From Microbacterium barkeri (GTDB lineage Bacteria; Actinomycetota; Actinomycetes; Actinomycetales; Microbacteriaceae), in assembly GCF_027921765.1 (NCBI RefSeq), contig NZ_BSEJ01000012.1, positions 1-64,000 on the forward strand: DNA of 64,000 bases, in the 5' to 3' direction. A program made the translations under genes and the position numbers. The notes beneath the pieces are model-generated. The model was not told the origin of the DNA, did not search any database, and saw only the letters and a list, made by a program, of their open reading frames with translations. Positions within the stretch are counted from its first letter, which is position 1. Every line of letters starts with the position of its first letter. Shown one piece after another: positions 1-8,227 of this stretch.

Positions 1-184
1 GGACCGCGACCGGGGGAGCGGCGGCGCCCGCCGCAGCGGCGGTCGCCGGCGCGGCGGTCGCGGGAGCGCTCGCCTGGCGTGCCCGCGGGTCGCGTGCGGC
101 CCGGCGTGCCGCGTCGCGCGACACGGTCCGCAGGTGCGCGGTGACCGGCCAGTCCGGCAGCCACACGACGATGGCCCTGGTCAT
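1..184 (-). CDS. imuB: ImuB-like Y-family DNA polymerase, N-terminal part only
   Basis: The reverse strand reads an ATG at 184 that overlaps the imuA stop in an ATGA, and runs off the window edge. The first residues, MTRAIVVWLPDWPVTAHL, match the start of actinobacterial ImuB proteins, the inactive Y-family polymerase that bridges DnaE2 to the sliding clamp in SOS mutagenesis. The visible part then becomes alanine/proline rich. Only about 61 codons are present, so no catalytic or clamp-binding motif can be checked. The overlap with imuA indicates translational coupling. Confidence 0.8.
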   Translation of the reverse strand, partial: MTRAIVVWLPDWPVTAHLRTVSRDAARRAARDPRARQASAPATAAPATAAAAGAAAPPVAV

Positions 185-972
185 CCGACAGCCGCCAATC
201 CGCGTCGCGCGGCGCGCGTCTTCTGCTCGGCGCGGGCGAGCACCGCGCGAGCGCGCTCGGCGCGTTCGGCCGCCGCCGCGTCGATCCGCTCCTCCGCTGC
301 CGGGACGGGCACCACCGCGGGCACGAGAGCCGGACGGGGCACCGCGACAGGGGCGCCCTGTGGCCCGGGCAGCTGCACGCGCACGCGCTTCGGGACGGGG
401 GAGCGCCGCCCCGACGACGACACCGTGACGGTGCGCGCCGTGAGCAGACCGTGGCCCTCGCCGAGGCCGGACCACACGGGATCTTCGAGGTGCAGCGTCG
501 CCTCGGCCTGCGGCCAGGGCCCGGTCACGAGCAGCACGCCGCCTCGGTCGCGCAGTCGCGCGGTCAGGCGCGCGACCTCGGCATCGCGCGGGCTCCCGGC
601 GGGGCGCACCGCGACCACGGGGAAGACCTCGGCGATCGCCGACACCGCGGCGAGCCAGCGGTCGCCGGGCTCGGGGACGAGCGCGAAGCGCGACAGGTCG
701 ACGCCCGCAGCCTCGGCCGCCTCCGCCGAGAGCTCGGGCATCCCCACGACCGCGCACCAGGAGCCCGCTCGCGAGGGCTCGGCGAGCAGGGCCAGCAGCA
801 GACTCGCCGCGGGATCGAGCGTGTAGACGGCGCCGGGGCGCAGGCCTCCCTCGGGGAACAGGGGCGCGAGCGCGTCGTGCACGGGCAGCGCCGTGACGCG
901 GGCGCTCGCCCGCTGCATCCTGCTGATCTCGGTCTGCAGCCGCAGCACCTCGACCGGAAGCGCCATCCCCAT
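181..972 (-). CDS. imuA: ImuA-like SOS mutagenesis protein
   Basis: A 263-residue protein, of the size usual for actinobacterial ImuA (ImuA'), the RecA-like accessory factor of the ImuA-ImuB-DnaE2 translesion mutasome. It begins MGMALPVEVLRLQTEISRMQ and contains the LFPEGGLRPGAVYTL segment that corresponds to the degenerate RecA-core start of this family. The C-terminus is alanine/arginine rich. It overlaps imuB by four bases. A LexA-like box lies only 11 bases upstream of the chosen ATG, so it should be damage-inducible. A second in-frame ATG two codons downstream is possible. No dnaE2 lies in this window; it could lie beyond imuB. Confidence 0.82.
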   Translation of the reverse strand: MGMALPVEVLRLQTEISRMQRASARVTALPVHDALAPLFPEGGLRPGAVYTLDPAASLLLALLAEPSRAGSWCAVVGMPELSAEAAEAAGVDLSRFALVPEPGDRWLAAVSAIAEVFPVVAVRPAGSPRDAEVARLTARLRDRGGVLLVTGPWPQAEATLHLEDPVWSGLGEGHGLLTARTVTVSSSGRRSPVPKRVRVQLPGPQGAPVAVPRPALVPAVVPVPAAEERIDAAAAERAERARAVLARAEQKTRAARRGLAAVG

Positions 973-982
973 CCCACCATTC

Positions 983-998
983 TAGAAAGTATGTTCTA
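983..998. promoter_or_regulatory. LexA (SOS) box upstream of imuA-imuB
   Basis: The 16-base TAGAAAGTATGTTCTA is an imperfect inverted repeat and fits the actinobacterial SOS box (GAAC-N4-GTTC type core with flanking T/A). It sits just before the imuA start, where LexA would block transcription. A second palindrome, TGTTCGAACA, lies at 1015-1024. Confidence 0.75.
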
Positions 999-1102
999 GC
1001 TCCGCCAGAGGAGTTGTTCGAACACTATTTCCAGCCTCCGACATCGCGGTCGAGAGGACGGTGAGAGGGGAGAAGGGGTGCTGGTCGCCTCGGAGATCCG
1101 CC

Positions 1103-2251
1103 TCAGCGGGCGCCGAGGAACGCGCCGTCCGCTGACCCGATGAACGCGTAGTCCGCGTAGCCGTCGCCGAAGGAGATCGAGATGCCGACCGGGGCGCCCT
1201 CCTCGTAGCCGCGCTCGACGAACATGTACGGCCCGTCGGCGAGCTCGTCGCGCGTCAGGCCGGCCTCGTCGAGCGCCTGCGCGAGCAGCTCGGGGAACGC
1301 CGCCCACGCGATGTCGTCGAAGCGGAAGCGCTCCGCATCGGGGTTCTCCGGCTGGATCGACGCCGGACCCTGGTTCTCGACGGTGCCGCCCCGGTAGAAG
1401 AAGGTGTCGAACCGGTCGGAGCCCGGTGCGGTCGCCATGTCGGCGGACACGAACTCCTCGTACACGAGCACCTGCACCGTCTCATCCGTTCCCGCGGCCT
1501 CCTCGATCGCGGCGAGGGCGCGCTGCACGCGCCCCTCCGCGAACATCGACGCGTGGTCCTCGCCGGTGATGATCGTGAGCGTCTCGGCCCGGACGTCGTC
1601 GGCCACCGGCACGAGCACGGCTGCCGCACCGGCCAGGGCGAGCACCACGTAGGCGGCGATCCGCCATCCGCGGCCCTTCGGGCCCGTGCCGATGATCGGA
1701 TCTCCCTTGCGCCTGCGCGGCGCCCGCTCCGCGCCCAGCACGACCGGGCCATCCTGCCACTCGGCCACGTGCTCGCGTGCGGGCAGGCGCGACAGTCGCG
1801 CGGCATCCGGCACCTCGTCGTCGACGATCGCGACCTCGGGCGCATCCGCCTCGAGGCGCGCCACGGTCACGGATGCCCCGGGCTGATACTGCGGGATCCG
1901 CACGATGTCGACGAGCTGGCGGATGGTCGTGCGGTAGGCGGGGCGGTCGGCCGGCGCGACCGACACGTCGATCTCGCACACCGGCTGGTCGTTGATCGTC
2001 GTGCCGGTGCGGCGGAGCGCGTCGATGCGCGCGGGGGCGAAGCGCCCCGCGGCCCTGGCGGCTTCGATCTTCTTCGGATGGAGCCCGGCGAGGGAGCCCA
2101 TCGACCGCGCGACGAGCACGAGGGGGAAGAAGATCGACAGGACGATGATCGCGGTGATCCAGACCCACGTGAAGCGGTCGCCGACGAAGATCGTGAAGAG
2201 GAGCGCGGCGACCCCAGCTCCGAAGACGAAGGACATGAGGAGCCTGATCAC
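1103..2251 (-). CDS. Membrane protein of unknown function
   Basis: A 382-residue protein not recognised beyond topology. Two hydrophobic segments lie near residues 3-22 and 28-48 and a third around 198-218. Between them is a soluble stretch with a conserved-looking core (NDQPVCEIDVSV, then an IPQYQPGASV segment), which resembles proteins that process extended buffer or DUF3592-like domains. The C-terminal third is acidic and probably lies outside the membrane. It is flanked by imuA downstream and the ssrA promoter region upstream, with no operon partner. Good GC third positions support it as real. Confidence 0.75.
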   Translation of the reverse strand: MIRLLMSFVFGAGVAALLFTIFVGDRFTWVWITAIIVLSIFFPLVLVARSMGSLAGLHPKKIEAARAAGRFAPARIDALRRTGTTINDQPVCEIDVSVAPADRPAYRTTIRQLVDIVRIPQYQPGASVTVARLEADAPEVAIVDDEVPDAARLSRLPAREHVAEWQDGPVVLGAERAPRRRKGDPIIGTGPKGRGWRIAAYVVLALAGAAAVLVPVADDVRAETLTIITGEDHASMFAEGRVQRALAAIEEAAGTDETVQVLVYEEFVSADMATAPGSDRFDTFFYRGGTVENQGPASIQPENPDAERFRFDDIAWAAFPELLAQALDEAGLTRDELADGPYMFVERGYEEGAPVGISISFGDGYADYAFIGSADGAFLGAR

Positions 2252-2405
2252 GCTTCCACGCTATCGACATCTGCCGACGGGCGGATGACCGGGGTCGCGC
2301 GGGAATGCGGGGGCTCGGGATGTGTTGTAGTCTGTAGTGCTCGGGGAAACCCGAGGTGACAACTCCACAGAGCGACAGCGGTTCCCTTCGCGAGAAGGAT
2401 TCCCA

Positions 2406-2774
2406 GGGGCTGATCGGTTTCGACAGTGCTTGCGAATCTGCGAGAAGCGGGCCGAGGATGCAGGGTTATCTCGTAAACGCTCCCTGCGAACCAATAAGTG
2501 CCGAATCCAAGCGCACTGACTTCGCCCTCGCTGCCTAAGCGAGCCCGATAGTCCGTCAGACCGTGGTTGATCCCGACACGGACTCTGGCGTCATCTAGGG
2601 ATCTTGCTGCACGGCGGTGTCGGGACGCCGTGCGGGACTCTTTCTCGACTGGGCTCGTCGACTTAGGTGTCTGTGACAAAGGTCGGAGCCGAGCAGAACG
2701 CTTTCACAGACTGCGCCCGGAGAAGCCCCAGAGACTCAGCGCTGGACGGGGGTTCGATTCCCCCCAGCTCCACC
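2406..2774 (+). ncRNA. ssrA: tmRNA (transfer-messenger RNA)
   Basis: The 5' end GGGGCTGATCGGTTTCGACAG is the classic one-piece tmRNA start, and the 3' end has the T-arm GGGGTTCGATTCCCCC-type stem followed by AGCTCC, which pairs with GGGGCT. The tag reading frame at 2500-2538 encodes AESKRTDFALAA and ends in TAA, close to the tags of Leifsonia and other Microbacteriaceae. Only CC, not the full CCA, is encoded after the discriminator A. tmRNA with SmpB rescues stalled ribosomes and tags the nascent protein for proteolysis. smpB is not in the window. Confidence 0.96.
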
Positions 2775-2793
2775 GATCGCTGTCGCACAGTGG

Positions 2794-2833
2794 GAAGGCC
2801 CCTCTCCTCGCGTCCGCGAGGAGAGGGGCCTTC
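2794..2833 (+). terminator. Rho-independent-like hairpin after ssrA
   Basis: An 18-bp perfect stem (2794-2811 with 2816-2833) closes a four-base loop 20 bases after the tmRNA end. There is no long T run, as is common in high-GC actinobacteria. Confidence 0.8.
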
Positions 2834-2919
2834 GTCATGCTCGGGCTCGGCCCATCGCAGGTGCGCCCCCGCCTCGTCAACCCCGCGCGCGGGCGCCGCG
2901 TCGCGGACAGGATGGTCGG

Positions 2920-4233
2920 ATGGCGATCGACTCTGACACCGGAACGCGGCTGCGAAGGGGCATCACCACCCCGCTGCTGTTCGCCTTCATCCTCGGCGAC
3001 GTCCTCGGCGCGGGCATCTACGCGCTCATGGGCGTGCTCGCCGAGGAGGTCGGCGGCATGCTCTGGGCGCCGCTTCTGCTCGCCCTGCTCATGGCGCTGC
3101 TGACGGCAGGCTCGTACGCCGAGCTCGTGACGAAGTACCCGCGCGCCGGCGGCGCCGCGGTGTTCGCCGAGCGGGCGTTCCGGAACCGCCTCGTGTCGTT
3201 CCTCGTCGGGTTCAGCATGCTGGCGGCCGGTGTCGTGAGCGCGGCCGGACTGGCCCTGGCGTTCGCGGGGGAGTACCTCGCCACCTTCGTCGAGCTGCCC
3301 GCGGTTCCCGTCGCGATCGCGTTCCTCGCCCTCGTCGCGGCGATCAACGCGCGCGGCATCCGCGAGTCCATGGGCGCGAACGTCGTGATGACCGTGATCG
3401 AGGTGAGCGGCCTCGTCATCGTCGTGGTCGTCGTGGGCGTGCTCCTCGGAGGAGGCGGCGGAGACCTCGGGCGCGTCACCCAGCTGCCGGATGGCGCGGG
3501 CGGGGCGGGCGCGATCCTCGCGGGAGCGATCATCGCCTACTACTCCTTCGTGGGGTTCGAGACATCGGCGAACGTCATCGAGGAGGTGAAGGACCCGACC
3601 CGCTCGTACCCGCGCGCGCTCTTCGGCGCGCTCGCCGCGGCGGGCGCCGTCTACGTGCTCGTGGGGCTCGCGAGCGCGATCGCGCTTCCGCCGGAGGAGC
3701 TGTCCTCCTCCACCGGGCCCCTCCTCGCGGTGGTCGAGTCGACCGGTGTGGCCGTCCCCTCGTGGCTGTTCAGCGCGATCGCCCTGGTCGCGGTCGCGAA
3801 CGGAGCGCTCCTCACGATGATCATGGCCAGCCGACTCACCTACGGCATGGCGGAGCAGGGGATGCTGCCGGGCGCGTTCGCGCGGGTTCTCCCGAACCGG
3901 AAGACGCCGTGGGTCGCGATCGTCGCGACGACGGTCGTCGCGATGGCGCTCACCCTGATCGGCGACCTCGCGACGCTCGCGGAGACCGTCGTCCTGCTCC
4001 TCCTCTTCGTGTTCCTCAGCGCGAACATCTCCGTGCTCGTCCTGCGTCGCGACCGCGTCGACCATCCGCACTACCGCGTGTGGACGTTCGTCCCCGTCCT
4101 CGGCATCGCGTCGTGCATCGTGCTGCTCACCCAGCAGCGCCCGATCGTGTGGGCCTTCGGGGCCGCTCTGCTCGCCCTCGGCGGCGTGCTGTACGCGGTC
4201 GCCCGCTGGACGAGCCGCGAGCGCGCGCGCTGA
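2920..4233 (+). CDS. APC-family amino acid permease
   Basis: A 437-residue membrane protein with about twelve hydrophobic segments. The N-terminal GDVLGAGIYALMG and the following PRAGGAAVFAERAF are hallmarks of the amino acid-polyamine-organocation superfamily (the GxG(I/A) helix-1 break and the helix-2/3 loop). The later segment AYYSFVGFETSANVIEEVKDPTRSYPRAL is the helix-6/7 signature of the same family. It probably imports an amino acid or related cationic/neutral substrate by proton symport, but the substrate is not readable. It stands alone between ssrA and the carboxypeptidase gene. The ATG at 2920 gives the expected short cytoplasmic N-terminus. Confidence 0.9.
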   Translation: MAIDSDTGTRLRRGITTPLLFAFILGDVLGAGIYALMGVLAEEVGGMLWAPLLLALLMALLTAGSYAELVTKYPRAGGAAVFAERAFRNRLVSFLVGFSMLAAGVVSAAGLALAFAGEYLATFVELPAVPVAIAFLALVAAINARGIRESMGANVVMTVIEVSGLVIVVVVVGVLLGGGGGDLGRVTQLPDGAGGAGAILAGAIIAYYSFVGFETSANVIEEVKDPTRSYPRALFGALAAAGAVYVLVGLASAIALPPEELSSSTGPLLAVVESTGVAVPSWLFSAIALVAVANGALLTMIMASRLTYGMAEQGMLPGAFARVLPNRKTPWVAIVATTVVAMALTLIGDLATLAETVVLLLLFVFLSANISVLVLRRDRVDHPHYRVWTFVPVLGIASCIVLLTQQRPIVWAFGAALLALGGVLYAVARWTSRERAR

Positions 4234-4293
4234 GTCCGCGGATTCAGGGACATCCCGGATGTCCGCGGTCCGCCTCGCGGGACACACTGGAGT

Positions 4294-5190
4294 GTGATCA
4301 CCTCCTCTGTCCGTCGGCCTGCGGGCATTCGCATCGCGATCGTCGTCGCGGTGCTCGCGGTCGCCGCGGCGCTCATCGTCGGGCTCGTCACGTGGGCGTC
4401 GAAGGCCTCGTCGTCAGCGGTCGTCGACGGCATCGACTGGCCGTCGCAGGGGCAGGCCGCCGTCGCGATCGCCGATGGAGACGTCGTCGCGAGCTCGGAC
4501 GCGCCCGTGCCGATGGCGAGCATCTCGAAGGTCGTGACGGCGCTCATGGTGCTCGAGGAGCGTCCGCTCGAACCCGGTGAGCAGGGCGGCGACTACTGGT
4601 TCACCGAGGAGTGGGACATCGCGTACCGGGACTACATCGCGCGAGGCGAGTCCGCCCTGAAGATCCCGGTCGACGGGATGCTCACGCAGCGCCAGCTGCT
4701 CCAGGGGATGCTGATCGGCTCCGCCTGCAACTACGCCGACATCCTCGTGACGAGCATCTGGGGTGACGAGGCGGCGTTCGCGACAGCCGCGGCCGCCTTC
4801 GTGTCCGAGAACGGCCTCGACGGGATCACGATGGTCGAGCCGACCGGCATCGACACCCGGAACACGGCCACGCCCGAGGCACTCATCGAGCTCGGGCGCC
4901 TTGCGCTCGAGAACCCGGTGATCGCGGAGATCGTCGCGACGCCGTCTGTGGACCTCCCGGGGGCAGGGGTGGTCGAGAACACGAACGACCTGCTCGCGGA
5001 TCCGGGTGTCGTCGGCATCAAGACCGGCACTCTCGAGGGCAGCAGCCTGCTCTCGGCCAAGGATGTGCCGGACGGAGACGGCGAGACGACCCGCGTCTAC
5101 GCGGTCGTGCTGGGGCAGCCCGACGACGACGCCCGGTTCACGGCGTCGCGGGAGCTGTACGCGCAGGTCGAGGCGTCGCTCGCGGAGTGA
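4294..5190 (+). CDS. D-alanyl-D-alanine carboxypeptidase-like protein (S11 family)
   Basis: A 298-residue membrane-anchored penicillin-binding-type protein from a GTG start. One N-terminal transmembrane segment spans roughly residues 11-35. The active-site SxxK is S76-I-S-K79 inside PMASISKVVTALM and the KTG box is K243-T-G245. The expected second motif SxN reads S143-A-C145 followed by N146, where relatives usually have SAN, so the Asn is replaced by Cys or displaced by one position. This family trims the terminal D-Ala of peptidoglycan stem peptides outside the membrane. The changed SxN leaves activity open. It is convergent with the nucleoside hydrolase gene, with only 9 bases between them. 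Confidence 0.85.
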   Translation: MITSSVRRPAGIRIAIVVAVLAVAAALIVGLVTWASKASSSAVVDGIDWPSQGQAAVAIADGDVVASSDAPVPMASISKVVTALMVLEERPLEPGEQGGDYWFTEEWDIAYRDYIARGESALKIPVDGMLTQRQLLQGMLIGSACNYADILVTSIWGDEAAFATAAAAFVSENGLDGITMVEPTGIDTRNTATPEALIELGRLALENPVIAEIVATPSVDLPGAGVVENTNDLLADPGVVGIKTGTLEGSSLLSAKDVPDGDGETTRVYAVVLGQPDDDARFTASRELYAQVEASLAE

Positions 5191-5199
5191 GCGACCGGC

Positions 5200-6030
5200 T
5201 CAGCGCGCGGCGAGACGGAGCCGTGCGAAGAGGTCCTCGATGATCAGGCGCTCGTCGAGATCGACGCACACCAGCTCGTGGGGGAGCGATCCGGGAACGG
5301 TCCGCGTGCGCGCGTGCCGGAGCGCCGTGAACGCGAGCGGCGCGCTGTCGCCGAGCGGCCAAACGGGGTCGATCGCGACGCCCTCGGGAAGCGGCAGCTG
5401 CTCGTAGCGCTCCCACAGCCATCCGCCGAGCTCTCCGGAAGACGGCAGCCGCTCCTCGAGCTCGGCGACCGAGATCGCGAGCAGCCGGTACGTCTCGGCC
5501 GGGAAGCGGATGACCTCGAGCTCCGGCTGGGCGAAGACGAACGTCGCCGCGCCGGCATCAGTGTCGCGGTTGTACTCGAACCCGTCGCCCTCGAGCAGGC
5601 CGCCGACCCAGAGGAGGCGAGTCCGCTCGACGACGTCGGGCGCGAGGCGGAGGGCGTCGGCGACGTTCGTCAGGGGGCCGCCGCACACGACGGTCAGCTT
5701 CGCGTCGGGCGTCGCCTGCGCGGCCGCATCGACGATGAGCCGCGCCGCGGCGGTCTCGCGCGGGCTGCCGTCGAACCCTGTGTCGGCTCCCGCTGCGAGC
5801 GGAAGAGGCGCGTGCGCCATCCGCGTGAGGAGCTCGGCGGCGAGTTCACGGCCGCGCTCCGCGGTGCCCTCGGATGGGCCGAACATCGGGTTGAGGAAGG
5901 AGCTCGTCACTCCGACGACGTCGTCGGATGGCGAGAGGAGGTGGTGCGCGAGCGCCACGAGGCCATCCGGGTCGCCGCCCCAGTCGTTGTCGACGACCAT
6001 ACGTCCTGCTGTCGCGATCGCATGCCTCAT
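5200..6030 (-). CDS. Inosine-uridine-type nucleoside hydrolase
   Basis: A 276-residue protein of the IUNH fold, which cleaves the N-glycosidic bond of ribonucleosides. The N-terminal calcium/ribose motif reads DNDWGGDPDG, a variant of the canonical DxDPGxDD, in which the last acidic residue is shifted by one; this variant occurs in a subgroup of the family. VVCGGPLTNVADAL is the conserved second motif, and EYNRDTDAGAA supplies the later polar residues. A GGAGG sequence five bases before the ATG supports this start. An AT-rich palindrome lies directly upstream, the likely control site. Confidence 0.85.
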   Translation of the reverse strand: MRHAIATAGRMVVDNDWGGDPDGLVALAHHLLSPSDDVVGVTSSFLNPMFGPSEGTAERGRELAAELLTRMAHAPLPLAAGADTGFDGSPRETAAARLIVDAAAQATPDAKLTVVCGGPLTNVADALRLAPDVVERTRLLWVGGLLEGDGFEYNRDTDAGAATFVFAQPELEVIRFPAETYRLLAISVAELEERLPSSGELGGWLWERYEQLPLPEGVAIDPVWPLGDSAPLAFTALRHARTRTVPGSLPHELVCVDLDERLIIEDLFARLRLAAR

Positions 6031-6058
6031 CCGCGCCTCCGCTCCGCTGCCGTGGATG

Positions 6059-6082
6059 AAAACATTACACGCTTAATGTTTT
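6059..6082. promoter_or_regulatory. AT-rich inverted repeat upstream of the nucleoside hydrolase gene
   Basis: AAAACATTA and TAATGTTTT form a perfect 9-bp inverted repeat around a six-base centre. It lies between the end of the HMG-CoA-lyase-like gene and the nucleoside hydrolase start at 6030. Such AT richness is exceptional here. It could be a repressor operator or, less likely, a weak terminator for the operon above. Confidence 0.6.
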
Positions 6083-7004
6083 AGTCTGGCGTGTCACCGA
6101 CCACCCACGGGAACGCCTTCGCCCGGCTGCGCGCGCCGGAGCGCGCTCGCGACCGGTCGGGCTCGCCGAGCGTCGTCGTGATCTCCTCACCGAGGCGGAC
6201 GAGGGTGCCGAAGGCGTCGGGAGTGAGCCAGTCGGGGCGGAAGGCGAAGGCGAGGTCCTCCAGGGCGGTGTTGCCGGAGGCGCCCGGCGCGAACGGGCAT
6301 CCGCCGAGGCCGCCGAGCGCTCCGTCGACGACGGTCGCGCCGCCATCCGCCGCGGCGGCGGCGTTGGCGACGCCGAGGCCCCACGTGTCGTGCCCGTGGA
6401 AGACGACGCCGAGACCGGGGCGCGCGGACGCGGCCAGCGCGACGCGTTCGCGCACCTCCGCCGGATGAGCCTGGCCGAGCGTGTCGCAGACGACGACGTC
6501 GACAGCGCCGTCGGTGCGCGGGTCGTCGAGGATGCGCGCGAACCGCTCGAGGGGGACCTCGCCCTCGAAGGGGCACGTGAACGACGTCGCGATGCAGAGC
6601 TGCACGCTCCCGCCGACCTCCGCGGCCGCCGCGATCGCATCGGGCATGGCGGCGAGCGAGGTCTCAGTGTCGCGCCCGATGTTCGCCTGATTGTGGCTGT
6701 TGGATGCCGAGAAGCAGTACTGGAAGTTCCGCACGCCCGCGGCCGCCGCGCGCTCGACGTGGCGCGGCGTGGCGACCCAGACCCAGACGCGGTCGCGCTC
6801 GTCGGGGGTGAGGGCCGCGACGACGTCGAGTGTGTCGGCGAGCGCGGGCACGAGGTCGGGCCGCGCCATCGAGCCCACTTCGATGTGCTCGACGCCGAGG
6901 GCGAAGAGCTCGCGGACGAGCTGCACCTTCCGCTCGGTGGGGAGCGGTCTGCCGACGAGCTGGAGGCCGTCGCGGAGCGTGACGTCGCGATACTGCAGGG
7001 TCAT
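6081..7004 (-). CDS. HMG-CoA lyase family protein (HMGL-like)
   Basis: A 307-residue TIM-barrel enzyme of the hydroxymethylglutaryl-CoA lyase/citramalyl-CoA lyase family. The start YRDVTLRDGLQ carries the catalytic Arg-Asp, EVGS follows strand 2, GHDTWGLGVANA holds the metal-binding His pair region, and GGLGGCPFAPGASGN is the diagnostic signature with the catalytic loop Cys. Such enzymes split 3-hydroxy-3-methyl-acyl-CoAs into acetyl-CoA plus an oxo acid. It overlaps the CoA-transferase gene by four bases. Its partner genes suggest it cleaves the CoA thioester made by that transferase, for example HMG-CoA or citramalyl-CoA. The exact substrate is inference. Confidence 0.88.
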   Translation of the reverse strand: MTLQYRDVTLRDGLQLVGRPLPTERKVQLVRELFALGVEHIEVGSMARPDLVPALADTLDVVAALTPDERDRVWVWVATPRHVERAAAAGVRNFQYCFSASNSHNQANIGRDTETSLAAMPDAIAAAAEVGGSVQLCIATSFTCPFEGEVPLERFARILDDPRTDGAVDVVVCDTLGQAHPAEVRERVALAASARPGLGVVFHGHDTWGLGVANAAAAADGGATVVDGALGGLGGCPFAPGASGNTALEDLAFAFRPDWLTPDAFGTLVRLGEEITTTLGEPDRSRARSGARSRAKAFPWVVGDTPD

Positions 7005-8227
7005 CGAAGGTCCTCCTCGTAGGCGTCGATCCGCGCGTCGTCCCAGCCGAGCTCGCGCAGCACGTCGCGCGTGTGCTCGCCGAGATCGGGCCCGACGTGC
7101 GCGATGGGAAGCGATCGCCCGCCGAACACGGGCACGATGCCCGGGAATCCGACGCCCTCGCGGACGCCCTCTCCGTCGTCGACGTCGAAGCGCTGGATCA
7201 TGTCGCGGGCCGCGTACTGCTCGTCAGCGCAGACATCCTCGGCCGTGTAGATCGGGCCGGATGGCACGCCCGCGGCATCGAGCACGGCAAGCGCCTCCTG
7301 GCTCGTGAGCCCGGCCGCCCACGCCCCGATCGCGTCGTCGAGGCGATCGCGCGCGGCCCACCGGCCCTCGTTCGACTGCAGATCGGGCGCGGAGGCGAGG
7401 TCGGGTCGGCCGATCGCCGTCATGTACCGCTGATAGATGGCATCTCCGTTGCCCGCGACGACGATGCTCTTGCCGTCTGCGCACAGGTACGCGTTCGACG
7501 GGGCGATGCCCTCCATCCGCCCTCCCGTGCGCTCGCGACGGACACCGTACGCCTCCCAGTCGGGGACGAGCGACTCGGTCACCGACAGCATCGCCTCGTT
7601 GAGCGCGACGTCGATCACGCGATCGCCGAACGGCGTCTCGCGCAGCCGACCCGCGTCTCGAAGACGCGCGAAGAGCGACATCGCGATGCCGAACGCCGCG
7701 TAGATGCCCGCGATCGTGTCGCCGATCGAGACGCCCGTGCGGCTCGGCGGTCGCCCGGGCTCTCCGACGAGCTCGCGGAAGCCGCCGTACGCCTCGGCGA
7801 CGGCGGCGAAGCCGGGCCGGTGCGACAGGGGGCCGCTCTGGCCGAACGCGGAGATCCGCGCGACGATCAGGTCGGGGTTCGCCTCCTCGAGCGCGGCGGC
7901 GTCGAGGCCCCACCTCTCGAGGGTGCCGGGGCGGAAGTTCTCGAGGAGCACGTCGGACGTGCGGATGAGGTCGAGCACGATCGCGCGGCCCTCGTCGCTG
8001 CGCAGATCGACCACGACCGATCTCTTCCCGCGGTTGATCGTGCGGTAGAGCATCGAGGTCTCGCCGCGGTGCAGACGCCAGCGGCGCAGCTCGTCGCCCG
8101 TGCGCGGCCGCTCGACCTTGATCACGTCGGCGCCGAAGTCGGCGAGCAGGCGCCCTGCCGTCGGCGCCGCGATGTAATTGCCGAGCTCGAGGACGCGGAC
8201 GCCGTCGAGGGGGCGGAAGGGAGACAT
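7001..8227 (-). CDS. CaiB/BaiF-type (class III) CoA-transferase
   Basis: A 408-residue enzyme starting MSPFRPLDGVRVLELGNYIA. The PTAGRLLADFGADVIKVERP segment is the family signature, and the following NRGKRSVVVDLRSDEGRAI and LLENFRPGTLERWGL are typical of class III CoA-transferases. The catalytic Asp should lie in the APSNAYLC-preceding region, but its exact residue is not assigned here. The start overlaps the permease stop in TGATG and its stop overlaps the lyase start in ATGA, so the three genes form one tightly coupled operon. It probably moves CoA from succinyl-CoA or acetyl-CoA onto an imported branched dicarboxylate. Confidence 0.9.
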   Translation of the reverse strand: MSPFRPLDGVRVLELGNYIAAPTAGRLLADFGADVIKVERPRTGDELRRWRLHRGETSMLYRTINRGKRSVVVDLRSDEGRAIVLDLIRTSDVLLENFRPGTLERWGLDAAALEEANPDLIVARISAFGQSGPLSHRPGFAAVAEAYGGFRELVGEPGRPPSRTGVSIGDTIAGIYAAFGIAMSLFARLRDAGRLRETPFGDRVIDVALNEAMLSVTESLVPDWEAYGVRRERTGGRMEGIAPSNAYLCADGKSIVVAGNGDAIYQRYMTAIGRPDLASAPDLQSNEGRWAARDRLDDAIGAWAAGLTSQEALAVLDAAGVPSGPIYTAEDVCADEQYAARDMIQRFDVDDGEGVREGVGFPGIVPVFGGRSLPIAHVGPDLGEHTRDVLRELGWDDARIDAYEEDLR

